Source: Bdellovibrionales bacterium GWA2_49_15
GTDB taxonomy: Bacteria; Bdellovibrionota; Bacteriovoracia; Bacteriovoracales; Bacteriovoracaceae
DNA: 64,000 nt
Assembly: GCA_001769855.1 (NCBI GenBank)
Contig: MEPP01000030.1
Coordinates: 62,001-126,000, forward strand
Direction: 5' to 3'
This document shows, piece by piece, positions 17,964-26,944 of this stretch. How positions within the stretch are numbered: position 1 is the stretch's first letter; each line of letters opens with the position of its first letter. A program made the position numbers and the translations under genes. The notes under the pieces were generated by a model. It searched no databases. It had not been told where the DNA came from and was given only the letters and a program-made list of their open reading frames with translations.

Positions 17964-18364
17964 GGTAACCTCCTAAAGAATGGCAGCACCCTATCATGCT
18001 TTTTCGGGCAAAATATTTCATGCAAAAATGCCCCTGGCGCTGTTTTATTTTTTTTGGCTGGGAAGTTCCTTCCATTGAAAGAAAAAAACGATTTTAAGGG
18101 CAAATGTGGGGCCTGTAAGGGGCTTCCCGTCAGTATCTATGAGCAGGCCTATTTTTTTAAAAAAGTTATCATTAAGTTCCCGCAAAACAAAAAAACGAAA
18201 TATGGATTTTATTTCACTTATGAAACAGTTAAATATGCTGCAGAGTTTCTTTGACGTCCTAGAATTCAGTGAAGGCACATCTTTCCATGTTTGTCTCAGC
18301 TCAAATAACCCCACGTTATTGTGTTAGAATACATAGTCAGGTCTGAAATTTATCGGGAACTAAT
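17964..18364. other. Intergenic region between HNH and papain-like genes
   Basis: About 400 bp, AT-rich, between two divergently oriented genes and so expected to hold both promoters. I could not identify a convincing -35/-10 pair, operator or terminator. A plus-strand frame across it (see rejected items) has a protein-like last 60 codons ending at 18254 but no believable start. Possibly a gene remnant. Confidence 0.4.
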
Positions 18365-19621
18365 ATGAAATATTCAACCTCTGCAAAAATGACCATTTAC
18401 TCCGTGTTATTTGGAGTTTGTTCCTACACGCTTCATGGCCAAACGATTGATCTTGATGAGATGGAATCCCTCAACCATGGAGAGAGTGATTGCAGCGAAG
18501 TGCGACTTGATAGAAACGGCGGTCCCACTGCCAATATTCCCACCCGTGACCAAGGGCAGGTTGGTAGCTGTACTGCGCACGCCGCAGCCATCCTAATCGA
18601 CGCTCACCTGGCGAAGAAATACCCCGCTCCGTCACTGAAGTCACCGCCTATGAATCTGACATCCCCCTTTGCTCTTTATGTTAACGAGAAGATCAACAGC
18701 AATTTCACCGGAGCGTTTGACGGGAATGCGGGATCAGATATTCCGAATATGATTAAGGCCGCCCGAACAGCTGGTTCCTGTGATCTTTCGGATACAACCT
18801 ATGATCATGAGGCATTTGAGAATTTAATCAATCTCATGCAGGCCTACGACACGACAATAACTCGAATCGCCGAACTATCCACACCTGGACGAGTTCTGAA
18901 CCCGGAAGAACAGGCGGAGAAAACCAGGAACAGTAATTTAAGGTCTCCCGCAGTGGCTATGATCGTCTGTCTTATGGAAAAATTTTTCGGACTTCCCCGA
19001 GGAACAGGAAACATTGTGAAGGCTGCGAAATTTTTGGACGTGCATCTACAGTCTAAAGTTTGGAACGAATTTTTAAACGAGCGGTGCGTGGTGCCCTCGA
19101 CCAAGATTCCTCCAGCCGAGATCGGACTACCTAAGCTAGAGGTGATATCACGCCTCAAAGGACCGAATCAGCCCGCTCATGCCAACAAGACCGTGGCTGA
19201 TCTGCAAAGAGCGATTGATCGAAACCTGACTCAAAAGAGGCAACCTGTTGGAATCGGCTACTGCTCAAGTTTTCTCGGAAAAACCTACCCGAACATTAAT
19301 CACGGCGTGGACACTTTTCAAAAAATCTCCAACGGAAAAACTCAGGAGGCGCGCGATAAGGCCCGTGCCGATTGTGGGATGCATGCATCTGTCATTGTCG
19401 GTCGCCAGTGGAGATACGCAAGCAATGGAACGCGACAATGCATGTATCTAGTGCATAACTCTTGGGGGACCGGTGTCGCAGGCTGCATGAACTACAATGT
19501 TCTAAGAACTGCCCCATCAACTCTAGATGGGGGGAACGACATAGACTGCACAATGGATGGCAAGGTCTGGGTTTCACAGGTTGAGTTGGCCAATGTCATC
19601 GACGTAAACTTCTTGCAATAA
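18365..19621 (+). CDS. Secreted papain-like (C1-type) cysteine peptidase
   Basis: 418 residues with a signal peptide ending near residue 25. The active-site order is intact: Gln63 and Cys69 in D-Q-G-Q-V-G-S-C-T-A-H, His340 in M-H-A-S-V-I-V-G-R and Asn365 in V-H-N-S-W-G-T, the last being the classic papain Asn motif. The Cys is followed by Thr instead of Trp. The Cys-His distance of about 270 residues is far larger than in papain and includes an extra domain. It has the same general plan as the protein at 7690-8757 but low similarity outside the motifs. The small secreted DUF333-like protein follows nine bases downstream, suggesting co-expression of a protease with a partner or inhibitor. Confidence 0.82.
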   Translation: MKYSTSAKMTIYSVLFGVCSYTLHGQTIDLDEMESLNHGESDCSEVRLDRNGGPTANIPTRDQGQVGSCTAHAAAILIDAHLAKKYPAPSLKSPPMNLTSPFALYVNEKINSNFTGAFDGNAGSDIPNMIKAARTAGSCDLSDTTYDHEAFENLINLMQAYDTTITRIAELSTPGRVLNPEEQAEKTRNSNLRSPAVAMIVCLMEKFFGLPRGTGNIVKAAKFLDVHLQSKVWNEFLNERCVVPSTKIPPAEIGLPKLEVISRLKGPNQPAHANKTVADLQRAIDRNLTQKRQPVGIGYCSSFLGKTYPNINHGVDTFQKISNGKTQEARDKARADCGMHASVIVGRQWRYASNGTRQCMYLVHNSWGTGVAGCMNYNVLRTAPSTLDGGNDIDCTMDGKVWVSQVELANVIDVNFLQ

Positions 19622-19630
19622 GGATAATCC

Positions 19631-20026
19631 ATGAAGATAGGACCATTCACTACTGTGTTAACTCTACTTATATCACTAGCGAGTGCATCGGGAGCCATGG
19701 TCGAAGAGATGGCATTCATCAACGGTAAAACAATTCCACTCTTTGTGGACCAAGCAGCCGGACTGATTATCGATCGTTATTGCCACAAGACGCGCGGGAA
19801 ATTCGATTGTCAGGCGGTAAAGGCTTTAGAAAAGGCTTCGCTTCGAGACGTTATAATCGACGGTGGAGCAAATCCCGGCGCGGTCGTCTGTCTCAAGCTC
19901 GGAGGGCAGGTGGTGCTCTCAGTAGATGTAAAGAAAAACGAGACCAGCTATTGTCAATTTAAGGACGGCTCCCTGGTGGCAAACGGCTCGATCACTTTTC
20001 ATGCCCGCAAGAACGACAAAGAATAG
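19631..20026 (+). CDS. Small secreted DUF333-like protein
   Basis: 131 residues with a signal peptide (MKIGPFTTVLTLLISLASASGA). AAGGA lies six bases before the ATG. Residues about 80-120 contain N-P-G-A-V-V-C, a G-G pair, a Y-C-Q-F-K-D-G-S and following small residues, which is the pattern of the DUF333 domain (N-P-A-x-x-Y-C ... G-G ... C-x-F-x-D-G-S) known from periplasmic lipoprotein-like proteins such as E. coli YoaF. The role of DUF333 is unknown. Being nine bases after a papain-like peptidase, it is probably co-transcribed and could act as an inhibitor, chaperone or co-secreted effector; this is inference. Confidence 0.65.
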   Translation: MKIGPFTTVLTLLISLASASGAMVEEMAFINGKTIPLFVDQAAGLIIDRYCHKTRGKFDCQAVKALEKASLRDVIIDGGANPGAVVCLKLGGQVVLSVDVKKNETSYCQFKDGSLVANGSITFHARKNDKE

Positions 20027-20036
20027 TTCTTCTTAA

Positions 20037-21461
20037 TTATAATTTAAAAGTCCAATCGATATCTTTCACAGGAACAAAGCGTGGTTCCTTGAGTGGTGTC
20101 TTGCCATCATCGAGGCGGCACATGGGACGAGGCTGACCGATTTTCGCCTTGAAGGCAATAATCAGATTCTGCCGTTGCTCATTGGTAATAAGTCTTGTCT
20201 CAATCACTTTTTTATAGAAGTCAAAGCTGGGCCTCGGGAGTCGTGCAAAGTTCGGACTATCGCGGTCTACGGCGACGAACCCAAATTTAGGGCAGTAGCC
20301 ATCTCCCCATTCAAAATTGTCTGTGAGCGTCCAATGGATGTAACCCAGTACCTTCACGCCTTCGCTCATGGCCTTTGAAATCGCCGCCAGATGTTCTGTG
20401 ATGTAGAGTGGACGAAACCAGTCGTTATCATCGGCGATGCCATTTTCAGTGATGATAAAAGGAATTTTCTCATAACGCGTATTAAAATTTTTGAGAATTT
20501 TATAGAGACCATCGGGGTAAATGCCGCGACCGGAATCACTGTATTCATAGTTCTTATCGATGGGAACGCCCAATCCTTTAACCACTTCAATTCCGTAATA
20601 GTTGAGGCCGAGGTAATCCATGCTTCCAGTCAACAAGTCGGGAAATCTATTATTGAGTTTGTTCCAGCTTATTTTAGCACTGAACTTGGAGAGACCATTT
20701 TTTCCAAAGTAGTACGCAACATTGTGGGCGATTCCGATGGGGTAGGTTTTATTTTTGGCTTTTGCCCAGGCGTAGATTTCTTTGTGGGCGCGGGCCATAT
20801 TTCTCAGGCTTTTTTCAAACCGTCCCTTGAAAGGTCCAAAATTAAAAAGCCCCAAGGGAAAGGGTTTGCCAACGCGCGGCCAGATGCCCGCTACCTGAGT
20901 CATCATGATATAAATTTGTCCCTCATTAAAAGTCACCAGGTAGTCGATATCGCCACCTAATTCGGTTAAAACCAAAGTCCAAAAAGGTCGAAAATCATCG
21001 ACCATCTTTTTATTTTTCCAGCTCCCTTGAGTAAAAGTCCAGCGAGGCTCGGTGTGATGAAAGAGAGTCAGCATGACTTTCATGCCATTTTGCTTAATCA
21101 GGCGTAGGATGTACTTATAGCGTTCCATCGCTTGCCAGTTTACCTGATTTTTTTCGGGAAAAATTCTTTGCCAGTCGACACCCAGACGAAAAACTTCGGT
21201 GCCTAAATCCCGGGCCAGGGCAATTTCTATTTCTGGTTGAGTCCAAAAGCGAATGCGATCCTCGGGCAGCGGATAATTGCTGAAGGCCGGAATGTGGCCG
21301 GCATTACCAAAATCCATCCAGATATCAGAGAGCTGATCTTCAACTTGCGAAGGGGCATTAGACACACCAAAGAAGAACTTCTCTTTAGGGGGGAGTGTAA
21401 GGTCTGAGGTTCCCCAGCAGAGATTCACGGTTAGGGCCGCAATCAGGAATGCAAGTTTCAT
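20037..21461 (-). CDS. Secreted family 1 glycoside hydrolase (beta-glycosidase)
   Basis: 474 residues with a signal peptide (MKLAFLIAALTVNLCWG). GH1 features are F-F-F-G-V-S-N-A-P-S-Q-V-E near residue 30, F-R-L-G-V-D-W-Q-R-I-F-P near 92, the acid/base Glu180 in V-T-F-N-E-G, Y-L-G-L-N-Y-Y-G near 284, the nucleophile Glu339 in F-I-I-T-E-N-G, and the C-terminal W-T-L-T-D-N-F-E-W with G-F-V-A-V-D. It hydrolyses beta-linked glycosides by the retaining mechanism. GH1 enzymes are usually cytoplasmic, so export is less common and suggests use on an external or periplasmic sugar. GGGGG precedes the ATG. It stands alone; the upstream metallopeptidase gene is 106 bp away. Confidence 0.9.
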   Translation of the reverse strand: MKLAFLIAALTVNLCWGTSDLTLPPKEKFFFGVSNAPSQVEDQLSDIWMDFGNAGHIPAFSNYPLPEDRIRFWTQPEIEIALARDLGTEVFRLGVDWQRIFPEKNQVNWQAMERYKYILRLIKQNGMKVMLTLFHHTEPRWTFTQGSWKNKKMVDDFRPFWTLVLTELGGDIDYLVTFNEGQIYIMMTQVAGIWPRVGKPFPLGLFNFGPFKGRFEKSLRNMARAHKEIYAWAKAKNKTYPIGIAHNVAYYFGKNGLSKFSAKISWNKLNNRFPDLLTGSMDYLGLNYYGIEVVKGLGVPIDKNYEYSDSGRGIYPDGLYKILKNFNTRYEKIPFIITENGIADDNDWFRPLYITEHLAAISKAMSEGVKVLGYIHWTLTDNFEWGDGYCPKFGFVAVDRDSPNFARLPRPSFDFYKKVIETRLITNEQRQNLIIAFKAKIGQPRPMCRLDDGKTPLKEPRFVPVKDIDWTFKL

Positions 21462-21567
21462 AGTCCCCCGCCAGCTATGCAGTCGTTATATTTCAACCTA
21501 TTAGGTGTACGACACAGCGGGGGAATTTACAAGAGAGATACCAAAAATTATAGGGTACCGGAGCCCC

Positions 21568-22545
21568 TTAGCGACCGATGCTGGAGCTACTTCCAGTATT
21601 ATTAATGACATTGATAATAGCGCCTTTAGAATCATCACGGGCCCCATCTGTCACCGTCACTGGCATCGGAGGAGGAGGTGTCGTTGCGGCCACTCTTTTA
21701 GTTACGCCCCTTGAATCATAGATGCCTGCAACGATTTGCTCAGTCGGCCCGCCCAGACCTCCTGAGAGAAATTCCATAATGGTCGGTTCGCCACCTGGAT
21801 GCCAGGAGGCAGCGGCAGGTCCTGAACCAGTTGCTGGCAGATTCCTGCAGGTCTTGCCCTTATAGAGCCCAATGGCCCGACTCAAGGCCAGGGGAGCATT
21901 GCCGGTGTTGGGGGCGGCCGTGGTGGAGTTAACATTGCCTGTGCCAAGATTTGTGCTATTCGTGATGAGAGTTGTGCCAGCAATTCGGGCATACCAAGGA
22001 ATAGCAGACGAGTGTGTAGTTCTTGCGATGGCGTCACTGGCATAGCTGGCCAGAGGAGTAATGACAGTCAAATTCGGGGAGCGCGTAGTGGAGGTACAAA
22101 AGCGGGGTGCCTCTGAAGCCGAATACTCATATTCATCGCTCAACCCGAGAGTGTGCAGGTATTCATGCAGCATCATGCGTGGGTCCGATTGTGTCGTAAT
22201 CACAGGGACCCCACCACCGCTCCCACCATACTGGGCCAAATCGCGTACAATAAAGGCTTGATCACTCCCGCGTGCCGCCGAATCAGTTGTGACATGAGTG
22301 CTATTGCACACCACTAATCTGGTGATGGCCGGGTCGGGAGCGCAATTTAACTCGGCGGCCGTGGCAGAAACAATTTCAAAGTCGATATTATATTGATTGA
22401 AGGGATATGTGGTTTTAAAGAGCTGCTTAACTTGTTCTGCCTTGGCCTTGCTCGTCTGATCAGTGTAAATCGTCATCTTATAGGCAAAAACCGGAAAGCT
22501 CGTGACGACTAAAAACAAGAGTGTGAGAAGAGAGTGTCGTAACAT
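21568..22545 (-). CDS. Secreted zinc metallopeptidase (M64-like HExxH)
   Basis: 325 residues with a signal peptide (MLRHSLLTLLFLVVTSFPVFA). The zinc motif is M-L-H-E-Y-L-H-T-L-G-L-S-D-E-Y (near residue 155), i.e. HExxHxxG followed by a D-E-Y as in M64/IgA-peptidase-type and related metzincin-like enzymes. The C-terminal 60 residues are Pro/Thr/Ser-rich and end without a recognisable anchor. The third of three possible ATGs is chosen because AAGGAG sits at the proper distance before it. It begins ten bases after the stop of the small secreted gene upstream, so the two are a unit. The exact family is uncertain; the active-site motif is clear. Confidence 0.75.
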   Translation of the reverse strand: MLRHSLLTLLFLVVTSFPVFAYKMTIYTDQTSKAKAEQVKQLFKTTYPFNQYNIDFEIVSATAAELNCAPDPAITRLVVCNSTHVTTDSAARGSDQAFIVRDLAQYGGSGGGVPVITTQSDPRMMLHEYLHTLGLSDEYEYSASEAPRFCTSTTRSPNLTVITPLASYASDAIARTTHSSAIPWYARIAGTTLITNSTNLGTGNVNSTTAAPNTGNAPLALSRAIGLYKGKTCRNLPATGSGPAAASWHPGGEPTIMEFLSGGLGGPTEQIVAGIYDSRGVTKRVAATTPPPPMPVTVTDGARDDSKGAIINVINNTGSSSSIGR

Positions 22546-22555
22546 GTTCATCTCC

Positions 22556-23056
22556 TTATTCTGCATCCATCTTCACAAGTGGAAGCGTCCCCTGTCCGAA
22601 CACGGCCTTATCTGGATAACCTTGAATTTCGTATGATTTAAAATCTCCCATGGACTCTGCTAGTGGGAATTTCACCACCCGATAAGTGGGATCATCCTTA
22701 ATTTTGTGATCGCCAAATTCGGTCGAGGTCGCTGATCTTGTGGTCTCTATAAGAGTATGGGGATTGAGGAACACTTGCTTGTCATAAACCATCAGACCTT
22801 CTGAGTTTCTCAAAATTACCCGCAAGTTGGCATTGATTTCATAGCGTCCCTCATCACACAGCTCTTCTTTGGTGATAAAGGCCTTTTCTATTGAGGCACT
22901 CTTGGTCTTGGGATTAAGCTTGAGAACGGCATTGACCGATTTGCCACAGATGCCTTGTCGCACCGGAAGAGTGGCATTATCCACGGCAAAAGTGATGACA
23001 GGAAGGAGGAGGAGAAAAGGCCGGCCACTGCGAAGAAGTTTTAATGCATAACTCAT
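22556..23056 (-). CDS. Secreted protein of unknown function, upstream partner of the metallopeptidase
   Basis: 166 residues from the ATG at 23056 (AGGA eight bases upstream); the signal peptide runs to about residue 24 (L-L-P-V-I-T-F-A). The mature part is a likely beta-sandwich with two Cys near I-C-G-K-S and E-E-L-C-D-E-G. No family recognised. The metallopeptidase starts ten bases downstream, so co-expression is likely; a chaperone, pro-domain-like partner or inhibitor are all possible. An ATG further upstream would add 20 residues lacking signal-peptide character. Confidence 0.65.
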   Translation of the reverse strand: MSYALKLLRSGRPFLLLLPVITFAVDNATLPVRQGICGKSVNAVLKLNPKTKSASIEKAFITKEELCDEGRYEINANLRVILRNSEGLMVYDKQVFLNPHTLIETTRSATSTEFGDHKIKDDPTYRVVKFPLAESMGDFKSYEIQGYPDKAVFGQGTLPLVKMDAE

Positions 23057-23203
23057 ATTGCTATCCTGACAGAATTCCTGGTTAAACCCCATAGAGCTTA
23101 TCGGATTTTCGATCATTTTATGAATATAGCCTTAAATATTAGATAGATAGGGGAGACAGTCGCCGCCAAGAAAGGCCGCTCCACTGCCAACGCTTCTGGG
23201 CAT

Positions 23204-24280
23204 TTATTGTTCAATACAGACAAAGTTCATTGTTTGCCTGGCTCGGGCAGGATCGTGTAAGTAATATTTTTTTGAGCTCGGACTTTTTTTAGTTGTACGC
23301 AGAAATTCAAGATATTGCCTGGAATAGCTATGACCGGATTTAATCATTAACTTATCATAATTCGCGAACAGCGATTTGACCTCGTCGCTTTCCCTTAAAT
23401 CGCAATAATCGCGTAAGTACGGTTTGATCGTGCGATAAATCTTTTTTTGATAATGAGAGGGATTATAAGTTTCATCAAACAAAGGGGAGATATATTCTCG
23501 CAGATCAATGAGGCGGTTTTTGTTGACGACAAAAATCCCTCCCTCTTTTTTCATATAAGGATTGGTACCGCCACAGAAGTTAAGGGCCAAGAGAAGTCCC
23601 TGGTAATTGGCCTCCAGGTCGGCATAGGAAAAGGTGTCAGAAACGGCATGGCCCCACATCCATTTTTCCATTTTAATCCCCCAACTGATTGCTTTATTGA
23701 CGGCATTCAGACGTGGATCGTGGATTGGAAATTCAATGGGGGCCTCTCCAAGCTTATTTAAGTATTCTAAGATTTTAGCTGGGGTGACATGCATCTCTTT
23801 CGAAGCCGCAAGCATCCGTTCATAATAGGACAGGCCCACTGAGCTAAAGTGGCCCATTTTATCAATGCCAAGATTGACCTCGCCAATGCGAATATTATTA
23901 CCCAAAATTTTAGCTCTAAATTTAAATACATCTCGGTAGATGGATTGAGCAATGGCATCCATGCGGGAAATGCCATTATACTCCGGGATTTTTTGAATAT
24001 TGGCATTATCAAGAATCCAATTTTCAATTCGCTCCCCCCACCAGAAAGCATGATATTCTTGAAGCACATCAATCGTGACATCCTCACAGCTTTTGTTAAC
24101 CAAGTGCGGGGCAGCGTTGATACGAGCGACGGCCCGTTCAAAATTCTGATTGTAGTAGGCATTGAGGTCGGCGGACGAATCTATAAGATCTTTTCCCCAT
24201 GCTAGGTATTGGTCAGTTTCAAGCGCGTTGGCTTGACCCAATATCAAGGTGGTTATAAGTGACAAAAGAAGCGCTTTCAT
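23204..24280 (-). CDS. Secreted protein of unknown function with conserved His/Asp and S-Y-A-D-L-E-A-N-Y motif
   Basis: 358 residues with a signal peptide (MKALLLSLITTLILGQANA). The mature protein is helical with many aromatic residues. Recognisable segments are G-I-D-K-M-G-H-F-S-S-V-G near residue 140 and D-T-F-S-Y-A-D-L-E-A-N-Y-Q-G near 215; Asp-Lys-x-x-His-Phe plus Asp-x-Glu suggest a membrane-associated or metal-dependent fold. I recall similar motifs in uncharacterised proteins of other Gram-negatives, but have no function to offer. It stands alone; the ABC transporter operon ends 63 bp upstream of its start. Confidence 0.65.
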   Translation of the reverse strand: MKALLLSLITTLILGQANALETDQYLAWGKDLIDSSADLNAYYNQNFERAVARINAAPHLVNKSCEDVTIDVLQEYHAFWWGERIENWILDNANIQKIPEYNGISRMDAIAQSIYRDVFKFRAKILGNNIRIGEVNLGIDKMGHFSSVGLSYYERMLAASKEMHVTPAKILEYLNKLGEAPIEFPIHDPRLNAVNKAISWGIKMEKWMWGHAVSDTFSYADLEANYQGLLLALNFCGGTNPYMKKEGGIFVVNKNRLIDLREYISPLFDETYNPSHYQKKIYRTIKPYLRDYCDLRESDEVKSLFANYDKLMIKSGHSYSRQYLEFLRTTKKSPSSKKYYLHDPARARQTMNFVCIEQ

Positions 24281-24343
24281 AGGGCGCAGTTTCTAATCCT
24301 GCATGAGCGCAAATTATAGGGACTATGTAATAAGGATACGGTT

Positions 24344-25117
24344 CTAGTTCAAGACAACTTTCAAAAATTCGTTCGTCCGCGCTTCTTTAGGATTTTTGAA
24401 AATTTCAGACGGAGGTCCTTGCTCGATAATGCGTCCGCCATCCATAAAGACCACTCGATCGGCGACTTCACGGGCAAAGCCCATTTCGTGAGTCACCACC
24501 ATCATGGTCATTCCCTCTTTAACAAGGTCCTTCATAACTTTCAAAACTTCCCCCACCAGCTCAGGGTCGAGAGCGCTGGTGGCCTCATCAAAGAGCATCA
24601 TCTGGGGATTCATGGCCAAGGCGCGGGCGATGGCCACGCGCTGCTGCTGACCGCCTGAAAGACTTTTGGGATAGGCGTTTACCTTATCAGAGAGACCCAC
24701 TCGTTCAAGAAGCTTCAGGGCCAATGCCCGTGCTTCTTCTCGTGCGATCCTTTTGACCTGAAGCGGGGCCTCAAGCAAGTTTTGGATCACGGTGAGATGA
24801 GGAAATAAATTAAACTGCTGAAACACCATGCCGATCTTTGCCCGTTGCTCGTTTAAGATTTTTTCGGCAACAGGTTTGAGTTTATTATCCACCAAATTGG
24901 CCCCAATCATCTCACCTTGGAAGGCGATGGTTCCTTGGGTCGGAGTCTCAAGATAGTTCACACATCGAAGCAGGGTCGATTTGCCCGACCCGCTAGGACC
25001 AATTACCACCACCACTTCCCCTTGGTGGACACTTAAATCAATGCCCTTTAAAACATGGTTCTGGCCAAAACTTTTATGTAGATTGGCGATCTCCATGATG
25101 ACCGTTGAGTTCTTCAC
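24344..25117 (-). CDS. Polar amino-acid ABC transporter ATP-binding protein
   Basis: 257 residues. Walker [12 protein letters not shown] (near residue 38), Q-loop [10 protein letters not shown], signature [13 protein letters not shown], Walker [14 protein letters not shown], and the switch His in V-T-H-E-M. The F-N-L-F-P-H segment after the Q-loop is typical of GlnQ/HisP/ArtP-type amino-acid ATPases. The GTG start overlaps the permease stop by one base (TAGTG), so the last two genes of this three-gene operon are translationally coupled. Confidence 0.95.
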   Translation of the reverse strand: MKNSTVIMEIANLHKSFGQNHVLKGIDLSVHQGEVVVVIGPSGSGKSTLLRCVNYLETPTQGTIAFQGEMIGANLVDNKLKPVAEKILNEQRAKIGMVFQQFNLFPHLTVIQNLLEAPLQVKRIAREEARALALKLLERVGLSDKVNAYPKSLSGGQQQRVAIARALAMNPQMMLFDEATSALDPELVGEVLKVMKDLVKEGMTMMVVTHEMGFAREVADRVVFMDGGRIIEQGPPSEIFKNPKEARTNEFLKVVLN

Positions 25118-25794
25118 TAATGCCCTCCCTTGGTTGAAAGACGAGTCTCCAAGGTGCTGGCGACAAAAGTCAGAAGCACAACCACAAACAGATATCCGAG
25201 TGCGGCCCAGAAATAGACTTCCCAGGGGCGCAGGTAGGTGGCGCCAATTCTTTGCGTGACGTAGAGAAGCTCGCTCAGCGCAACCACCGAAACCAGAGAA
25301 GTATCTTTGGAAAGGGCTGCCAGCTCGTTGACGATGGGTGGAATGAGGCGCTTATAGGTTTGGGGGATGATGACTCTTCGCATGGCCGTTCGGTAGCTGA
25401 TGCCCAGGGCCCGTGCCGCTTCCATCTGGCCTTTGGGAATAGACTCAATGCCGGCGCGGAAAATTTCCGTAAAGTACGCTGCGGCATTGAGGGACAGGGC
25501 CAAAACCCCGGCGGGAAAAGCATCTAAACGCAAATCCAAAAGCGGCGGAAGAGCAAAATAAATAAAGAGAATCTGTAATAATAGCGGTGTTCCGCGAAAC
25601 AAGGTAATGTAGACGGTGGCGAGCATTCGCAGTGGTTTAAAGGGCGAAATGCGAAAGAGTGCCCCAAACATTCCGAGAAGTAGTCCGAAGAAACCACTGA
25701 TGACGGTGAGTTCGAGGGTAATTTTCATGCCCACCACTAAGCGTGGAATGATTTGCATTGAAAATTGCCAGAAGTTTAACTCTGCCGTGTCCAT
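25117..25794 (-). CDS. Polar amino-acid ABC transporter permease (HisM/GlnP type)
   Basis: 225 residues with five to six transmembrane helices. The [14 protein letters not shown] segment begins the His/Glu/Gln/Arg permease (HEQRO) domain. The coupling-helix motif reads [21 protein letters not shown], as in the GlnP family. [10 protein letters not shown] is the usual second-helix motif. One permease probably forms a homodimer. It lies ten bases after the binding-protein gene and overlaps the ATPase gene by one base. Confidence 0.94.
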   Translation of the reverse strand: MDTAELNFWQFSMQIIPRLVVGMKITLELTVISGFFGLLLGMFGALFRISPFKPLRMLATVYITLFRGTPLLLQILFIYFALPPLLDLRLDAFPAGVLALSLNAAAYFTEIFRAGIESIPKGQMEAARALGISYRTAMRRVIIPQTYKRLIPPIVNELAALSKDTSLVSVVALSELLYVTQRIGATYLRPWEVYFWAALGYLFVVVLLTFVASTLETRLSTKGGH

Positions 25795-25804
25795 AGGTTA
25801 TTCA

Positions 25805-26617
25805 TTACTTCGTAATATTAGGTTTCTTAGAAATATCTGAATTGAACCATTTCAAAGAGATTTTTGCAAATGCCCCATCTTTTTTGGCGCTGGCCAAAGC
25901 CTTGGCAATTTCTTCCGCCAGACTTGGGCTGTCTTTCCTGATAGCGACTCCAATGGGCTCAGGCACAACCGCTTGTCCCGTCACTGCAAAAGTTTTAGGG
26001 TCCTTACTAGCATAGTAGAGCCCCACTGGCTCATCGGTGACGATAACGTCGGCCTGGTAGGCCTTCAAGGCGTTAAAGGTGTCAGTGGCACCTTTAAAGG
26101 CCTTCAGTTCTTTAATGGCAATGCCCTTCTTTTGCATTTCTTGAACAGCGGCCATCGAAGTTGTATCGGCTTGAACGGCCACAACTTTCCCCGCCAGCTG
26201 GGTTTGATTGGTAACCGGGGCATCTTTTTTACGGGTCACAAAAACTTGTCCCATCTGCATGTATTCGACAAAATTTACTTTTGCCGATCGCTCGGGAGTG
26301 ATACTCATGGAAGAGATGATGACATCGTAACGATTCGAAACCAAGCCGGCCAAGATTCCATCCCAGCTCATCACCACAAATTCAGCCGTGACGCCAATTT
26401 TTTTCGCCAGCTCCTGCGCTAACTCGACGTCAAAACCCACAGGTGTTCCATCGGGTGCTTCAAATTCCATCGGAGGATAGGTAACATCAATGGCAATGCG
26501 CAGTTTTCCGTTTTTTTTAACTTGTTCTAAAGCCGTGTCTTTGGCGGGAGCGGCCCAAAGTGCGGTCGAGAGAAAAGTGAAGAAAACAAAGGCAAGCATA
26601 CGGTGGTTAAAAAGCAT
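25805..26617 (-). CDS. Amino-acid ABC transporter periplasmic binding protein
   Basis: 270 residues with a signal peptide (MLFNHRMLAFVFFTFLSTALWA). It is a family 3 solute-binding protein: L-R-I-A-I-D-V-T-Y-P-P-M-E-F near residue 35, V-G-F-D-V-E-L-A-Q-E-L-A, I-I-S-S-M-S-I-T-P-E-R near 105 (the ligand-binding S-M-x-x-T-x-E-R motif), and Y-Q-A-D-V-I-V-T-D-E near 190. It captures a polar amino acid in the periplasm for the permease and ATPase encoded downstream. The specificity cannot be read from sequence. Confidence 0.94.
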   Translation of the reverse strand: MLFNHRMLAFVFFTFLSTALWAAPAKDTALEQVKKNGKLRIAIDVTYPPMEFEAPDGTPVGFDVELAQELAKKIGVTAEFVVMSWDGILAGLVSNRYDVIISSMSITPERSAKVNFVEYMQMGQVFVTRKKDAPVTNQTQLAGKVVAVQADTTSMAAVQEMQKKGIAIKELKAFKGATDTFNALKAYQADVIVTDEPVGLYYASKDPKTFAVTGQAVVPEPIGVAIRKDSPSLAEEIAKALASAKKDGAFAKISLKWFNSDISKKPNITK

Positions 26618-26689
26618 AAACGTTCTCCGAATGTATGGGGCCGATTAAGAAGAGTAATTTTTAACCCGATTTCGGGAAAATGCAAAGTA

Positions 26690-26944
26690 TTAGTTGAAGG
26701 TGCGGGGGGCGCACTTGTTGATTTTGCGAGAAGCCAAGTGATTGGCTATGTCGATGGCATCGTCCTTGAGGTAAAAGTGCTTATTAATCACTTCCTCATT
26801 GATGGTCACCTGATAGATGTCGTCCTGATGATGGCGTTTGAGGTCGCAAACGTCCTTGCTTTGAACAAAAGGTCCACTACTGCAACCCGCTAATAGCAAA
26901 ATCATCAACGCAATTGATATTTTATAAATCGAATTCGTATTCAT
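26690..26944 (-). CDS. Small lipoprotein of unknown function
   Basis: 84 residues from the ATG at 26944. The signal MNTNSIYKISIALMILLLAGC has a perfect lipobox L-L-A-G-C. The mature 65 residues are polar with Cys in D-V-C-D-L-K and N-K-C-A-P near the end, likely one disulfide. Its first 23 bases overlap the 3' end of the FecR-domain gene in another frame, so it is co-expressed with it. No family recognised. Confidence 0.7.
   Translation of the reverse strand: MNTNSIYKISIALMILLLAGCSSGPFVQSKDVCDLKRHHQDDIYQVTINEEVINKHFYLKDDAIDIANHLASRKINKCAPRTFN

Noticed and set aside
17916-18254. Open plus-strand frame of 112 codons between the HNH and papain-like genes
   Set aside because: The only ATG lies inside the 5' end of the opposite HNH gene, no ribosome-binding site is seen, and no internal start is convincing. 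The last 60 codons look protein-like, so it is listed as a possible remnant but not as a gene.
20391-20960. 189-codon open frame on the plus strand
   Set aside because: It is antisense to the GH1 gene, which has intact catalytic motifs, and its product has no signal, motif or start signal.
21464-21524. Inverted repeat TCCCCCGC ... GCGGGGGA upstream of the GH1 gene
   Set aside because: The arms are only 8 bp with 45 bases between them, and the left arm is simply the G-rich ribosome-binding site of the GH1 gene.
26665-26676. Small hairpin CCCGATTTCGGG downstream of the lipoprotein gene
   Set aside because: A 5-bp stem with a 2-base loop and no proper T-run on the minus strand; too weak to call a terminator.
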